DNA from: Ancylobacter sp. Lp-2
Lineage (GTDB): Bacteria > Pseudomonadota > Alphaproteobacteria > Rhizobiales > Xanthobacteraceae
Assembly (NCBI RefSeq): GCF_020523795.1
Contig: NZ_JAJALI010000005.1
Span: forward strand, 1-64,000
Direction of reading: 5' to 3'
DNA length: 64,000 nucleotides
Shown here: one piece after another, positions 41,922 through 50,241 of the stretch
Numbering within the stretch: position 1 is the stretch's first letter
How the letters are laid out: each line of letters begins with the position of its first letter
Position numbers and translations under genes: made by a program
The notes under the pieces: model-generated
Told to the model about the DNA's origin: nothing
The model's input: the letters and a program-made list of their open reading frames with translations, nothing else
Databases searched by the model: none

Positions 41922-43334
41922 CTAGGCGGCGTGGTCGGCGTCCCCGCGCGCCAGTTGCGCCGCCACCTCGCCGGCGATGCGGATCGCGTAATTGGTCACG
42001 TCCGGCAGACCCATCAGCTCACCGACGGTGCCACGCGCCAGCGGCCCGGCGACGAAGAGGTCGGGCCGCGCCCTTCCATCGGCGCCGAAGGCCCGCCCCT
42101 GCCGGTCGACGTCTATCCCGAGCCGCAGCGGGTCCGGTCGCGCCAGCCCGTCCGCCGCCAGCGCGGCAAGCAGCGGATTGTCGGCGAACACCCGTCCATG
42201 CGCCGGTCCGGTCGCCACCACGACGGCATCGACCTCCCGCACATCCTCCGCGCCGCTGCGGCGGTCACGCAGGCGGATGCGGATGTCGCCCTCCCGCGCC
42301 TCCACCGCCCGCAGCGAAGCGGCGCGCAGCGTCAGCGTGCCGGCGGCGAAGCGCCGGTCGAGCGCGGCCTCCACCTGCGGCGCGATACGGAAACGATGCA
42401 CATCCCAGAACGGACGCAGATGGCGCAGCAGCCGCGCCCGCTCGCCGAGCGGCAGAGCCTGCCAGATCGCCGAACCCTGCAGCCGCACCTGATCAAGCAC
42501 GCAATGCCAGCTCTTCCCCTCCGCCCCGGCGGCGCGGACCGTGGCGCGCACCCGCCGCACCAGTTCGCGCGTCGTGCGCGCCGGATCGGTGGCGAAATCG
42601 CCATAGGGATCGTCGACGGTGGCGGGATGGCCGCGCGAGCGCAGGCCGCGCCGCGAGACGGCGACGATCTCGCCGCGATGGCCGAGCCGGTCGAGGCTCG
42701 CGACGATGTCGGCCATGGAAAGCCCGGTGCCGACGATCAGCACCCGGCTGTCGGGAGCGAGCGCGGCCAGCGCCTCCGTCGCCCACGGATCGGCGATGAA
42801 GCCGGGATGGCCGGCCAGCGCCTGCAACGGCGCCGGCGGGCTCGGCGGCGCATGCGCCACCGCCAGCACCACGATCTGCGCGCGCACGCTGCCGCCATCG
42901 GAGGTGTGGATGCGATAACCGCCCGCCGGCAGCGGCTCGACGCGCAAGGCGCGCGCCCGGACATGGACGAGGCGCGCCCCCTGCGCCGCCATCGCTTCCG
43001 CCACATAGGCGCCGAACACCGCCCGCGCCGGAAAATTGCGGCCATCCGCCATCCGCGCCGCCGGATCGGCGTCGAGCCGGCCCAGCGCCTCCAGCCAGTC
43101 GTTGAACTGGTCCGGTTGTTGCGGATCCAGCGACATGCGGCTCGCCGGCACGTTGATGCGGTGCGACGGATCGGCGGCGCTGTAGGCGAGGCCGCGACCG
43201 ATCTCGCCGCGCGGCTCGACGATCGCCACCCGGTCGAGCTCCGGCCGCAGCCGCAGCAGATGGAAGGCTACCGCCGCTCCGGAAAAGCCGCCGCCGAGAA
43301 TGGCGACCGGCACCGCGATCTCCGCTCCGCTCAT
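41922..43334 (-). CDS. FAD/NAD(P)-binding oxidoreductase
   Basis: 470-residue flavoprotein. The FAD motif AILGGGFSGAAVAFHLL is at 11-27, and RGLAYSAADPSHRINVPASRMSL follows, as in the FAD-NAD(P)-binding (COG4529-type) family. A second dinucleotide motif, VLIVGTGLSMADIVASL, is near residue 200, followed by SRRGLRSRGHP. The end has GRARPDLFVAGPLARGTVGELMGLPDV. Its ATG overlaps the stop of the ssuD remnant (ATGA), so it is the last gene of the ssu operon. It may act in sulfonate or sulfur metabolism, possibly replacing or supporting the lost monooxygenase; this is inference. Confidence 0.83.
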   Translation of the reverse strand: MSGAEIAVPVAILGGGFSGAAVAFHLLRLRPELDRVAIVEPRGEIGRGLAYSAADPSHRINVPASRMSLDPQQPDQFNDWLEALGRLDADPAARMADGRNFPARAVFGAYVAEAMAAQGARLVHVRARALRVEPLPAGGYRIHTSDGGSVRAQIVVLAVAHAPPSPPAPLQALAGHPGFIADPWATEALAALAPDSRVLIVGTGLSMADIVASLDRLGHRGEIVAVSRRGLRSRGHPATVDDPYGDFATDPARTTRELVRRVRATVRAAGAEGKSWHCVLDQVRLQGSAIWQALPLGERARLLRHLRPFWDVHRFRIAPQVEAALDRRFAAGTLTLRAASLRAVEAREGDIRIRLRDRRSGAEDVREVDAVVVATGPAHGRVFADNPLLAALAADGLARPDPLRLGIDVDRQGRAFGADGRARPDLFVAGPLARGTVGELMGLPDVTNYAIRIAGEVAAQLARGDADHAA

Positions 43335-43690
43335 GATTGCGCCGCCTGCTCTGCCGGACGACGGTCATTGGCGGCCGTCTCGCCGAACGGCCGGCAGATG
43401 TCGAGGAAGGCGCGCGTCACCTCGTGACGAGCGTCATGATCGCGGAAGATGCCAGCACCGGCATTCCCCACCGGGGGCCCGCCGGTGACGAGGTCGATAA
43501 AAAGCCGGTCCTCGGAGATAGGGTAGAGGGCGGCGGTTGTGCCGGCATGGAGGATGGGCGAGGCCGACCTCGGACGCACCGCCGCCGGATAGCGACCGTC
43601 GCCATGCGCCGGCAGGAACCACGAGACGTCCGAACCGCCGGAAGCGGCGGCATCGGCAGCTTCGCTCATGGGTGGCCCTCCCCCGCTCAT
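43331..43690 (-). pseudogene. ssuD (alkanesulfonate monooxygenase) remnant with in-frame deletions
   Basis: A 119-codon frame, where SsuD is normally about 380 residues. Three blocks look like SsuD. Residues 23-34 (SWFLPAHGDGRY) match its N-terminus. Residues 37-99 match the first third (AVRPRSASP, then RLFIDLVTGGPPVGNAGAGIFRDHDARHEVTRAFLDI). Residues 101-119 (PFGETAANDRRPAEQAAQS) look like its C-terminal end. The parts between, including most of the TIM barrel, are missing. The frame is intact and both ends keep ATGA overlaps with ssuB and the flavoprotein gene. It cannot be an active monooxygenase. It may persist only as a coupling element. Confidence 0.8.
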
Positions 43691-44439
43691 TCGGCAGCGG
43701 TGGACATGATACGCCGGGTCGGGCCGAGAACATCCAATATATCGCGTTTCAGCGCGTCGAAGGCCGGCGTACCCGGCGCGCGCGGACGCGGCAGGTCCAC
43801 GGCGCGCACCGTGGCGATGCGGCCGGGATGCGGCTGCATCACCACCACCCGGTCGGCCAGCACCAGCGCTTCCTCGATGTCATGCGTCACCAGCAGCAGC
43901 GTCGGGCGGGTGTCGGCCCACAGCGCCAGCAGATGCTCCTGCAGATCGGCGCGGGTGAAGGCGTCGAGGGCGGAGAACGGCTCGTCCAGCAGCAGCACAC
44001 GCGGCCGTGCGACGAGGGCGCGGGCCAGCGCCACGCGCTGCGCCTGCCCGCCGGAGAGCTCGCGCGGCCAGCGGCGGGCGTGCTCGGCCAGGCCGATGCG
44101 GGCCAGGGCCGTCGTGACGCGGGCCTCGCGCTCCTCGCGCGGCAGGTGGGCGATGCCGAAGGCGATATTCTGCGCCACGCTGCGCCAGGGCAGCAGCCGC
44201 GCCTCCTGGAACACGATGCCGACCGAGGGATGCGGCGCGGAAATCGGTTCGCCATCCACCAGCACCCGGCCGGCGCTCGGCCGGTCGAGGCCGGCAACGA
44301 GGCGCAGCAGCGTGCTCTTGCCGCAGCCGGAGCCACCCACCACCGCGACGATCTCCGCCGCGCCGATATCGAGGGAGAGGCCGGCGAGCGCCTTGGTACC
44401 GGTCGGATAGGTCTTGGCGAGGCCTTCGAGGCGCAGCAT
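43687..44439 (-). CDS. ssuB: Aliphatic sulfonate ABC transporter ATP-binding protein SsuB
   Basis: 250-residue ATPase. Walker A is GGSGCGKSTLL (about 36), the Q-loop is in IVFQEARLLPWRSVAQNIAFG (the SsuB/TauB-type sequence), the signature is LSGGQAQRVALARALV, Walker B is VLLLDEPFSALDAFTR, and the His switch is in VTHDIEEAL. It powers SsuC. Its stop overlaps the start of the ssuD remnant, and it begins 3 bp after the ssuC stop. It could also serve taurine or another sulfonate. Confidence 0.9.
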   Translation of the reverse strand: MLRLEGLAKTYPTGTKALAGLSLDIGAAEIVAVVGGSGCGKSTLLRLVAGLDRPSAGRVLVDGEPISAPHPSVGIVFQEARLLPWRSVAQNIAFGIAHLPREEREARVTTALARIGLAEHARRWPRELSGGQAQRVALARALVARPRVLLLDEPFSALDAFTRADLQEHLLALWADTRPTLLLVTHDIEEALVLADRVVVMQPHPGRIATVRAVDLPRPRAPGTPAFDALKRDILDVLGPTRRIMSTAAE

Positions 44440-44442
44440 GGC

Positions 44443-45291
44443 TCAGCCCTCCCGCGTCGCCGCGGCGTGGGTGTCGGTGTCCTCCCAGCGCAGCAGCGGC
44501 GCGCTGGCGGCGACCAGCAGCGCATCGGTGAGCTTACCGAGCACCGCGAACACCACGATGGCGGCGACGATCTGCGCCGGCTTGCCGAGTTGCTGGCCGT
44601 CGACCAGCAGGTAGCCGAGCCCTTCCGACGCCCCCATGAACTCGGCCGCCACCACGAACATCCAGCCAAGCCCGAGACCGGCGCGCAGCGCCACCACATA
44701 TTGCGGCAGCACCGCCGGCAGCAGGATGCGGGTGGCGAGCTCCAGCCGGGTCAGCCGGAAGCTGCGGCCCACCTCGATGATCTTGCGATCCACCGAGAGG
44801 ATCGCGCCGAGCGTGCCGAGATAGATCGGGAAGGCAACGCCGACCGCGATCAGCGTCACCTTCGAGGCCTCGAAAATGCCCAGCCAGAGGATGAACAGCG
44901 GCACCCAGGCGATGGAGGGAATGGCGCGCAACCCCTGAAGCGTCGGGTCGATCAGCGCCCGCGCTCGCGCCGAGGCGCCGGCCAGCACGCCCAGCACCGT
45001 GCCGGCGAGGACTCCGAGGGCGAACCCGGCGGCTACGCGCGCCAGCGTCGCCTGCACATGCAGGCCGAGATCGCCGCTGCGCGCCAGTTCGGCGAGCGTG
45101 GCCAGAATGATGCTCGGCGGCGGCATCAGCCGGCCGGAGACCAGGCCCGCCCGCACCGCCAGTTCCCACAGCAGCGCCGCCCCGACGGGCAGCACCGCCC
45201 CGAGCAGCACGAGGCGCAGCGCGCTGAAGCGCGGGCGCCGGGCGGACGACGCCTCGCCCGCGACCGCCGCCACGCCCTCGACGGCGCTCAT
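44443..45291 (-). CDS. ssuC: Aliphatic sulfonate ABC transporter permease SsuC
   Basis: 282-residue inner-membrane permease with about six helices. It contains RLMPPPSIILATLAELARSGDLGLHVQATLARVAAGFALG and the EAA-type loop FRLTRLELATRILLPAVLPQYVVALRAGLGLGWMFVVAAEFMG, characteristic of SsuC/TauC. The ATG at 45291 lies one base after the ssuA stop. The end is an extended, cytoplasmic, Thr/Ala-rich tail. Confidence 0.9.
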   Translation of the reverse strand: MSAVEGVAAVAGEASSARRPRFSALRLVLLGAVLPVGAALLWELAVRAGLVSGRLMPPPSIILATLAELARSGDLGLHVQATLARVAAGFALGVLAGTVLGVLAGASARARALIDPTLQGLRAIPSIAWVPLFILWLGIFEASKVTLIAVGVAFPIYLGTLGAILSVDRKIIEVGRSFRLTRLELATRILLPAVLPQYVVALRAGLGLGWMFVVAAEFMGASEGLGYLLVDGQQLGKPAQIVAAIVVFAVLGKLTDALLVAASAPLLRWEDTDTHAAATREG

Positions 45292-45292
45292 C

Positions 45293-46279
45293 TCACAGAC
45301 CCGGCTTGAGATAGGCCGGATCGATCAGCACCTCCACCGTGCCGGGCACGTCGACCTCGGCCGCCACCACGCCGGCCTGTTGCAGCGCCTTGCCGGCCTC
45401 CACCAGCGTGGTCTTCTGCGCCGCGCCGATCGGGCCGTGGGTCAGCTCGGTGCGCTCCAGCTGGCGGGCGATCACCGCCGGCGGCAGCTTGGTGGCGGCC
45501 TCCAGCAGCTCGGCGAGCTCCTTGGGATGCTCAACCGACCACAGGCGCGCCTTCTCATAGGCCGCCAGCACCCGGCGGACGATCTCCGGATTTTCCTGCG
45601 CAAAGGCCTCGCGCACGTTCAGCACGCCCCAGCTATTGGCGGCGGGGTTGCGATAGAACAGCACCGCGCCGTCGTCGATCTCGGCGGAAGCCATGATCGG
45701 GTCGAGCCCCGCCCAGGCATCGACGTCGCCGCGGGTGAGCGCGAGGCGGCCGTCGGCGTGCTGCAGCAGCACGAAGCGCACGTCCTTGTCGGTGAGGCCG
45801 TTCGCCGCCAGCGCGCGGATGAGGAAGATGTGCGGATCGGTGCCGCGCGTCACCGCGACGCTCTTGCCCTTGAGATCGGCAACCTTGGCGATGCCGCTAT
45901 CCTTGCGCGTCACCAGCGCCGTCCATTCCGGACGCGAATAGACATAGACGGACTTGATCGGGTTGCCGTTGATGCGGCCGATCAACGCCGCCGCCCCGGC
46001 CGTCGAGCCGAAATCCAGCGAGCCGGCATTGAGGAATTCCAGCGCCTTGTTGGAGCCGGCCGACTGCACCCAGCGCACCGCGATGCCGTCCTTGGCGAGC
46101 TCCTCCTCGAGGAACTTCTTGTCCTTGAGGACGATGGAGACCGGGTTGTAGGTGGCCCAGTCGACGCGGATCTCGGCAGGCGCGGCCTTGACCGCCCCCA
46201 TGGAGGCCAGCAGCGAGCCGGCGGCGAAAGCCGCCAGGGCGGCGCGGCGATTGACGAGCAAGGGCATCGAAGGATCCAT
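45293..46279 (-). CDS. ssuA: Aliphatic sulfonate-binding protein SsuA
   Basis: 328-residue periplasmic receptor. The N-terminus VNRRAALAAFAAGSLLASMGAVKA-AP has an RR pair ahead of a hydrophobic core, so Tat export is possible. The SsuA core begins EIRVDWATYNPVSIVLKDKKFLEEELAKDG and includes WVQSAGSNKALEFLNAGSLDFGSTAGAAAL and VTRGTDPHIFLIRALAANGL. Two ATGs (46279 and 46267) are possible and neither has a good ribosome site. It is first in the ssuABC operon, with an AT-rich promoter-like stretch (TTATTTTATATAATAT) just upstream. Confidence 0.88.
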   Translation of the reverse strand: MDPSMPLLVNRRAALAAFAAGSLLASMGAVKAAPAEIRVDWATYNPVSIVLKDKKFLEEELAKDGIAVRWVQSAGSNKALEFLNAGSLDFGSTAGAAALIGRINGNPIKSVYVYSRPEWTALVTRKDSGIAKVADLKGKSVAVTRGTDPHIFLIRALAANGLTDKDVRFVLLQHADGRLALTRGDVDAWAGLDPIMASAEIDDGAVLFYRNPAANSWGVLNVREAFAQENPEIVRRVLAAYEKARLWSVEHPKELAELLEAATKLPPAVIARQLERTELTHGPIGAAQKTTLVEAGKALQQAGVVAAEVDVPGTVEVLIDPAYLKPGL

Positions 46280-46612
46280 CGTTATTTTATATAATATCGG
46301 TAGATTAACAGACTAATCGATGCAAGGGGGAATCGGCGCCGCGCGGGGGCGCCTCCGATGTCCGCGATCGCTGGGAATCCGGTGCGGCGGGCAGAGCCCC
46401 GAGCAGGAAACGTGGGGGATGAACCGCGTCGGCACACGCAGCCGCCCCGCGCCGGCACCGTCCACGCGCCCCATACCGGGCGTGGGAAAGCGAGGACGGG
46501 CCGCCCCTTCGCGCCCGTTCGCCATTGGTTTTACTGCCGTTTCGGGGTTTAATCCGCTGGCGGCCGTCGCCGCGAACGTCCCTTCCGTGCCTTGAACGAG
46601 CCGCTAAATTCG
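46280..46612. promoter_or_regulatory. Intergenic region upstream of the ssu operon
   Basis: 333 bp. The first 40 bases next to ssuA are AT-rich (TTATTTTATATAATAT at about 46282-46297) and likely hold its promoter. The remainder is GC-rich, with a CCACGC/GCGTGG stem around 46466-46490. I find no convincing gene; plus-strand open frames here lack ribosome sites. Confidence 0.45.
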
Positions 46613-46744
46613 ATGATCGAGACCATCTCTTTGATGTTGATCGCGGCGTTGTCCGCCCCGCTCATCGCGCTGACGGCGGTGCTGCTCTATCTGCTGGTCG
46701 TCGGCATCAGCGGCGTCTGGTGGGCGCTGAAGGGCAACGACTGA
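46613..46744 (+). CDS. Putative 43-residue single-span membrane protein
   Basis: A short frame starting ATG at 46613 encodes MIETISLMLIAALSAPLIAL followed by a second hydrophobic half (TAVLLYLLVVGISGVWWAL) and a charged end KGND. It would form one long or two short transmembrane helices. No good ribosome site is visible and I know no family. It is supported mainly by its membrane-like composition, the clean stop, and a terminator hairpin directly after it. Confidence 0.4.
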   Translation: MIETISLMLIAALSAPLIALTAVLLYLLVVGISGVWWALKGND

Positions 46745-46746
46745 GG

Positions 46747-46764
46747 CCGGGGCGAAGGCCCCGG
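46747..46764. terminator. Bidirectional hairpin terminator
   Basis: CCGGGGC-GAAG-GCCCCGG forms a perfect 7-bp stem with a GNRA-like GAAG loop. It lies between the small membrane-protein frame and the convergent gamma-glutamyltransferase gene. Confidence 0.6.
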
Positions 46765-46769
46765 ACCGA

Positions 46770-48374
46770 TCAGACGCCGAGCGCGCAACCATCCTTGCGG
46801 GGGTCGGAAGCGGCGAGCAGCAGGTCGCTCGTCGGATCCCGGACGATCAGCTGCGCGCCGCCGATCGGCTCGACGGCGACCTTCAGCCGGTGGCCGCGCC
46901 CGGCGAGGTCGGCCAGCACCGCCTCGGGATAGGCCGGCTCCAGCTCCAGCTCACCGTCGAAGGCGAAGGAGCGCGGCGCGTCGATGGCGGTCTGCGGATC
47001 GAGGCCGCGATCGAACAGGCCGGAGAGCAGCGCCGCCTGGCCGGCCGCCTGGTACTGGCCGCCCATGACGCCGAACACGCCGACCGCCTCACCGTCGCGC
47101 CGCAGCAGGCCGGGAATGATGGTGTGCATCGGCCGCTTGCCGGGCGCGATGGCATTGGGATGGCCCTCGATCAGCCGGAACGAGCTGCCGCGCGAATGCA
47201 AGAGCACGCCGGTCGCCGGGTCGATCCGCGTCGAGCCGAAGGCGTGGAAGATCGAATTGATGAACGACACCATGTTGCCGTCGCGGTCGACGACGCAGAG
47301 ATACACCGTATCGGCGTGCTCCGGCTCGTCCCAGTAGACCGGAGGCTGTGCGCGGCCCATGTCGATATGAGCGGCGAGGCGCCGGGCGGTCTCCGGCGCC
47401 AGCAGCGTCTCCACCGGCACGGTCATCGCCGAGGGATCGCCCAGCAGCGCGTCGCGGTTGTGGTAGACGAGCTTGGTCGCCTCGGCATGGAGGTGGACGC
47501 GGTCGGCCAGCGACAGCCCCTCGCCGAGGTCGAATTCCCGCAGGATGTTGAGCAGCATCAACGCCGCGAGGCCCTGGCCGTTGGGCGGGCACTCCTCGAC
47601 GGTGTAGCCGCGATACTCGGTGGAGATCGGCGTCGTGTAGAACGCGCCGTCCTTCATCGCCGCGAAATCCTCTAGCGTGTGCAATCCGCCGAGCCCATTG
47701 AGGTAGGCCACCAGCGAGGCGGCGGTCTCGCCCTCGTAGAAGGCAGCCGCGCCCCGGCTGGCAATGTCGCGCAGGCGCCGGCCGAGCAGCGGCTGGGCAT
47801 GGCGCTGGCCGGCCAGCAGCGGTTTGCCGCCCGGCAGGAAGAAGGCGCTGGCGTTCTCGTCCTGCGCCAGCAGCGGCGCCTCGTCCGCCCAGTCGAAGGC
47901 GACGCGCTGGGCGATCGGATAGCCGTTCTCGGCATAATCGACGGCGCGGGCGAACAGCCGGTCGAGCGGCAGGCTGCCGTAATCGGCATGCAGCTTCGTC
48001 CAGGCCGAGATGGCGCCGGGGATGGTGACGGCATGGGCGCTGGTGCGCGGAATCTCGCCCGTGAGGCCGGCGGCCTTCAGCGCCTCCACGCTGGCAGCCG
48101 CCGGGGCACGGCCGCTGCCATTCATCGCGACGGTCGGCTTGCCCTTCGGCGCGTAGAGCACGAAGCAGTCGCCGCCGATTCCGGTCATGGCCGGCTCCAC
48201 CACGCACTGCGCCGCCACCGCCGCCAGCGCCGCATCCATGGCGTTGCCGCCCGCCTGGAGGATCTCCAGCCCCGCCGCCGTGGCAAGCGGATGGGAGGTG
48301 GCGATGGCGGCATCGCGCGCGAACACGGTCGGGCGGGAGGGGCCGAAGAAATCGGTGCGGCGGGTCGAGATCAC
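46770..48374 (-). CDS. Gamma-glutamyltransferase-family (YwrD-like) Ntn hydrolase
   Basis: 534-residue protein of the GGT/acylase family, which self-cleaves at a Thr that becomes the nucleophile. The large-subunit part begins FARDAAIATSHPLATAAGLEILQAGGNAMDAALAA, with EPAMTGIGGDCFVLY. The cleavage site is in EHADTVYLCVVDRDGNMVSF, with DT-VY instead of the canonical TTH. No signal peptide is seen. The start is GTG at 48374, 16 bp after the amidohydrolase stop; no better ATG exists. It is last in the LysR-linked catabolic operon and could hydrolyse a gamma-glutamyl or other amide. Confidence 0.85.
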   Translation of the reverse strand: MISTRRTDFFGPSRPTVFARDAAIATSHPLATAAGLEILQAGGNAMDAALAAVAAQCVVEPAMTGIGGDCFVLYAPKGKPTVAMNGSGRAPAAASVEALKAAGLTGEIPRTSAHAVTIPGAISAWTKLHADYGSLPLDRLFARAVDYAENGYPIAQRVAFDWADEAPLLAQDENASAFFLPGGKPLLAGQRHAQPLLGRRLRDIASRGAAAFYEGETAASLVAYLNGLGGLHTLEDFAAMKDGAFYTTPISTEYRGYTVEECPPNGQGLAALMLLNILREFDLGEGLSLADRVHLHAEATKLVYHNRDALLGDPSAMTVPVETLLAPETARRLAAHIDMGRAQPPVYWDEPEHADTVYLCVVDRDGNMVSFINSIFHAFGSTRIDPATGVLLHSRGSSFRLIEGHPNAIAPGKRPMHTIIPGLLRRDGEAVGVFGVMGGQYQAAGQAALLSGLFDRGLDPQTAIDAPRSFAFDGELELEPAYPEAVLADLAGRGHRLKVAVEPIGGAQLIVRDPTSDLLLAASDPRKDGCALGV

Positions 48375-48390
48375 GTGTCGGACGCCCTGT

Positions 48391-49254
48391 TCAGGTGGGG
48401 GACGGAAAGTCGTACACTTCCGCGGCATTGTCGACCATGATGCGGCCCGCCACGGCATCGCTGCCGCACCAGTCACGGAACAGGTCGACGAGCCGCGCAT
48501 CGTCCGGCGGCTGGCCGGGTTTGGAAGGATGCGGCCAATTGGTCGCGAACAGGCAGCGCTCGGGGGCGTGGGCGATCAGCGCGCGGGCGAGCGCGGCGAC
48601 GTCCGGGTAGTCGGGCGCGCCGATGCGCGAGGTCTCGTAGACGCCGGAGGTCTTCACCCAGGTGCGGCCGTTGTCGAGCAGGCGGCGCAGCGCGGCAAAT
48701 CCGGGATGGTCGAGGCCGACCGGCTCCAGGAACTTGCCGTTATGGTCGATGACCAGCCGGCCCGGCAGCTTGGCGAGGCGCGCCTCGGCCTCGTGCAGCA
48801 GCCGCCCGTCCATCTGCAGCTGCACATGCCAGCCGAATTCGGCGGTCTTCGCCGCCAGCGTCTCCAGATCGTCCCAGCCCAAGAGGCCGCCGCCGATCAT
48901 GAAGAAGCGGATGCCGCGCACGCCCTGCTGCGTGAGCCAGTCGAGCTCGCGCTCGCTCGCATCGGGCGGCACGACGGCGACGCCGCGCGCGTCCTCGCCG
49001 AGCACCGCCATGGCGTGCAGCGTCGCCCGGTTGTCGAAGCCGTAGACGGAAGGCTGCACCACCACCGCGCGGGTGAGGCCGAGCATCTCCCTCAGCTGGA
49101 GATAGGCGGCGATGTCGCCGCCGGCGACCGGCGGGAATGGCGAGTTCGGCGCCGGCGGATAGACATCCGCCGGGCCATAGATGTGCATGTGGCAGTCGCA
49201 CGCGCCGGGGGGCGGGCGAAAGCCGGGGCGCTGCGCCGAAAGGAGCGCGCTCAT
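48391..49254 (-). CDS. Amidohydrolase-family TIM-barrel hydrolase (LigI/PDC-hydrolase-like)
   Basis: 287-residue protein. The N-terminal CDCHMHIYGP supplies the HxH metal/ligand motif of amidohydrolase_2 proteins. RFFMIGGGLLGWDDLETLAAKTAEFGWHVQLQMDG forms mid-barrel strands, VIDHNGKF carries the strand-6 His, and LFATNWPHPSKPG carries the late Trp/His pair. It resembles 2-pyrone-4,6-dicarboxylate hydrolase and related lactonases. The ATG at 49254 overlaps the stop of the dehydrogenase gene (ATGA); an ATG at 49266 is a second choice. It probably opens a lactone or hydrolyses an amide in this pathway. Confidence 0.83.
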   Translation of the reverse strand: MSALLSAQRPGFRPPPGACDCHMHIYGPADVYPPAPNSPFPPVAGGDIAAYLQLREMLGLTRAVVVQPSVYGFDNRATLHAMAVLGEDARGVAVVPPDASERELDWLTQQGVRGIRFFMIGGGLLGWDDLETLAAKTAEFGWHVQLQMDGRLLHEAEARLAKLPGRLVIDHNGKFLEPVGLDHPGFAALRRLLDNGRTWVKTSGVYETSRIGAPDYPDVAALARALIAHAPERCLFATNWPHPSKPGQPPDDARLVDLFRDWCGSDAVAGRIMVDNAAEVYDFPSPT

Positions 49255-50240
49255 CGGGTCCGCCATCCCGGCACGCGATCGGGGTTCTTGGCGTGGATCG
49301 GCAGGCGTCCGGCCAGCACAGCCTTGACCTGCTCGACCGTCTCCATGGCCTGGAACTCGGACGGCTCGATCATCAGCGCCGCCGAATGCGGCGTGGCGAC
49401 GACGTTGGACAGCCGCGCCAGCCGCAGCGAGGGCTGCTGGTCGGGCCCGTCGCCGACATCGAGCCCGGCACCGGCGATGGCGCCCGACACCAAGGCTTCC
49501 TCAAGTGCCGTCTCGTCGACGAGGATGCCGCGCGAGATGTTGATGAAGAAGGCGTCGCGGCGCATCTTCGCGAAGGCCGAGGCGTTCATCATGCGCTCGG
49601 TCTCGGGGGTCGCATAGGCGGCGCAGACCACGAAATCCGGCTGCGACAGCACCTCGTCGAGGCCGACCTTGTTCACCGCGCCATTGTCCATCCACGCATA
49701 GGGATCGTAGACCGACACCTTCATCTTGAAGGCGAGCGCCAGCTCGACAATGCGCCGGCCGATCGACCCGTAGCCGATCACCCCGACATGGGCGCCGGCC
49801 ATCTGCCGGCCGAACACCATGGGATGGCCGGCATCGTCGGCATGGTAGCGCGCGGCGTCGCGGGAGATGTTGCGGGCGAGATCGAGCATCAAGGCGAGCG
49901 CGTGCTCGCCCACCGCATCCGCATAGCCCGACGAGCAGTTGCAGACGAGGATGCCGGCATCGGAGGCGGCGGCGACGTCGATGTTACGCATGTCGACGGC
50001 GCAGCGGGTGAACAGCTTCACGTCCTTCAGCCGCTCCAGCACCTCGCGCGGCCCGGCGGCGAGGCGGTCGGAAATGACCACCGCGCAGCCCTCCGCCGCC
50101 TTCACCAGCGCATCGCCGAAGAGCGGCGTGTCGCTGTCGTTCATCACGAGGTCGATCGGCAGCGCCTTCAACGCCTCCACGGCGCGAAAGCCGTAGAAAT
50201 GCTTGAGCAGGTCGCGATTATGGGTCAGCAGAACGCGCAT
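49251..50240 (-). CDS. NAD-dependent D-2-hydroxyacid dehydrogenase
   Basis: 329-residue D-isomer-specific 2-hydroxyacid dehydrogenase. The Rossmann motif is VGVIGYGSIGRRIVELA. The catalytic Arg lies in VCAAYATPET-type context, Glu in the following INISRGILVDETALEEAL region, and the late His in NVVATPHSAAL. Length and order match phosphoglycerate- and hydroxypyruvate-type enzymes. It begins one base after the Rieske gene stop. It would interconvert a 2-hydroxy and a 2-oxo acid. Confidence 0.9.
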   Translation of the reverse strand: MRVLLTHNRDLLKHFYGFRAVEALKALPIDLVMNDSDTPLFGDALVKAAEGCAVVISDRLAAGPREVLERLKDVKLFTRCAVDMRNIDVAAASDAGILVCNCSSGYADAVGEHALALMLDLARNISRDAARYHADDAGHPMVFGRQMAGAHVGVIGYGSIGRRIVELALAFKMKVSVYDPYAWMDNGAVNKVGLDEVLSQPDFVVCAAYATPETERMMNASAFAKMRRDAFFINISRGILVDETALEEALVSGAIAGAGLDVGDGPDQQPSLRLARLSNVVATPHSAALMIEPSEFQAMETVEQVKAVLAGRLPIHAKNPDRVPGWRTR

Positions 50241-50241
50241 C

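Noticed and set aside
46280..46330. The ssu upstream AT-rich stretch as a member of the TTTGTTATAT regulon
   Set aside because: It has TTATTTTATATAATAT but lacks the TGTTATA core; it is better explained as an ordinary promoter.
46320..46595. Plus-strand open frame in the ssu promoter region
   Set aside because: Arg/Pro-rich composition, no ribosome site and no recognisable feature; more likely non-coding.
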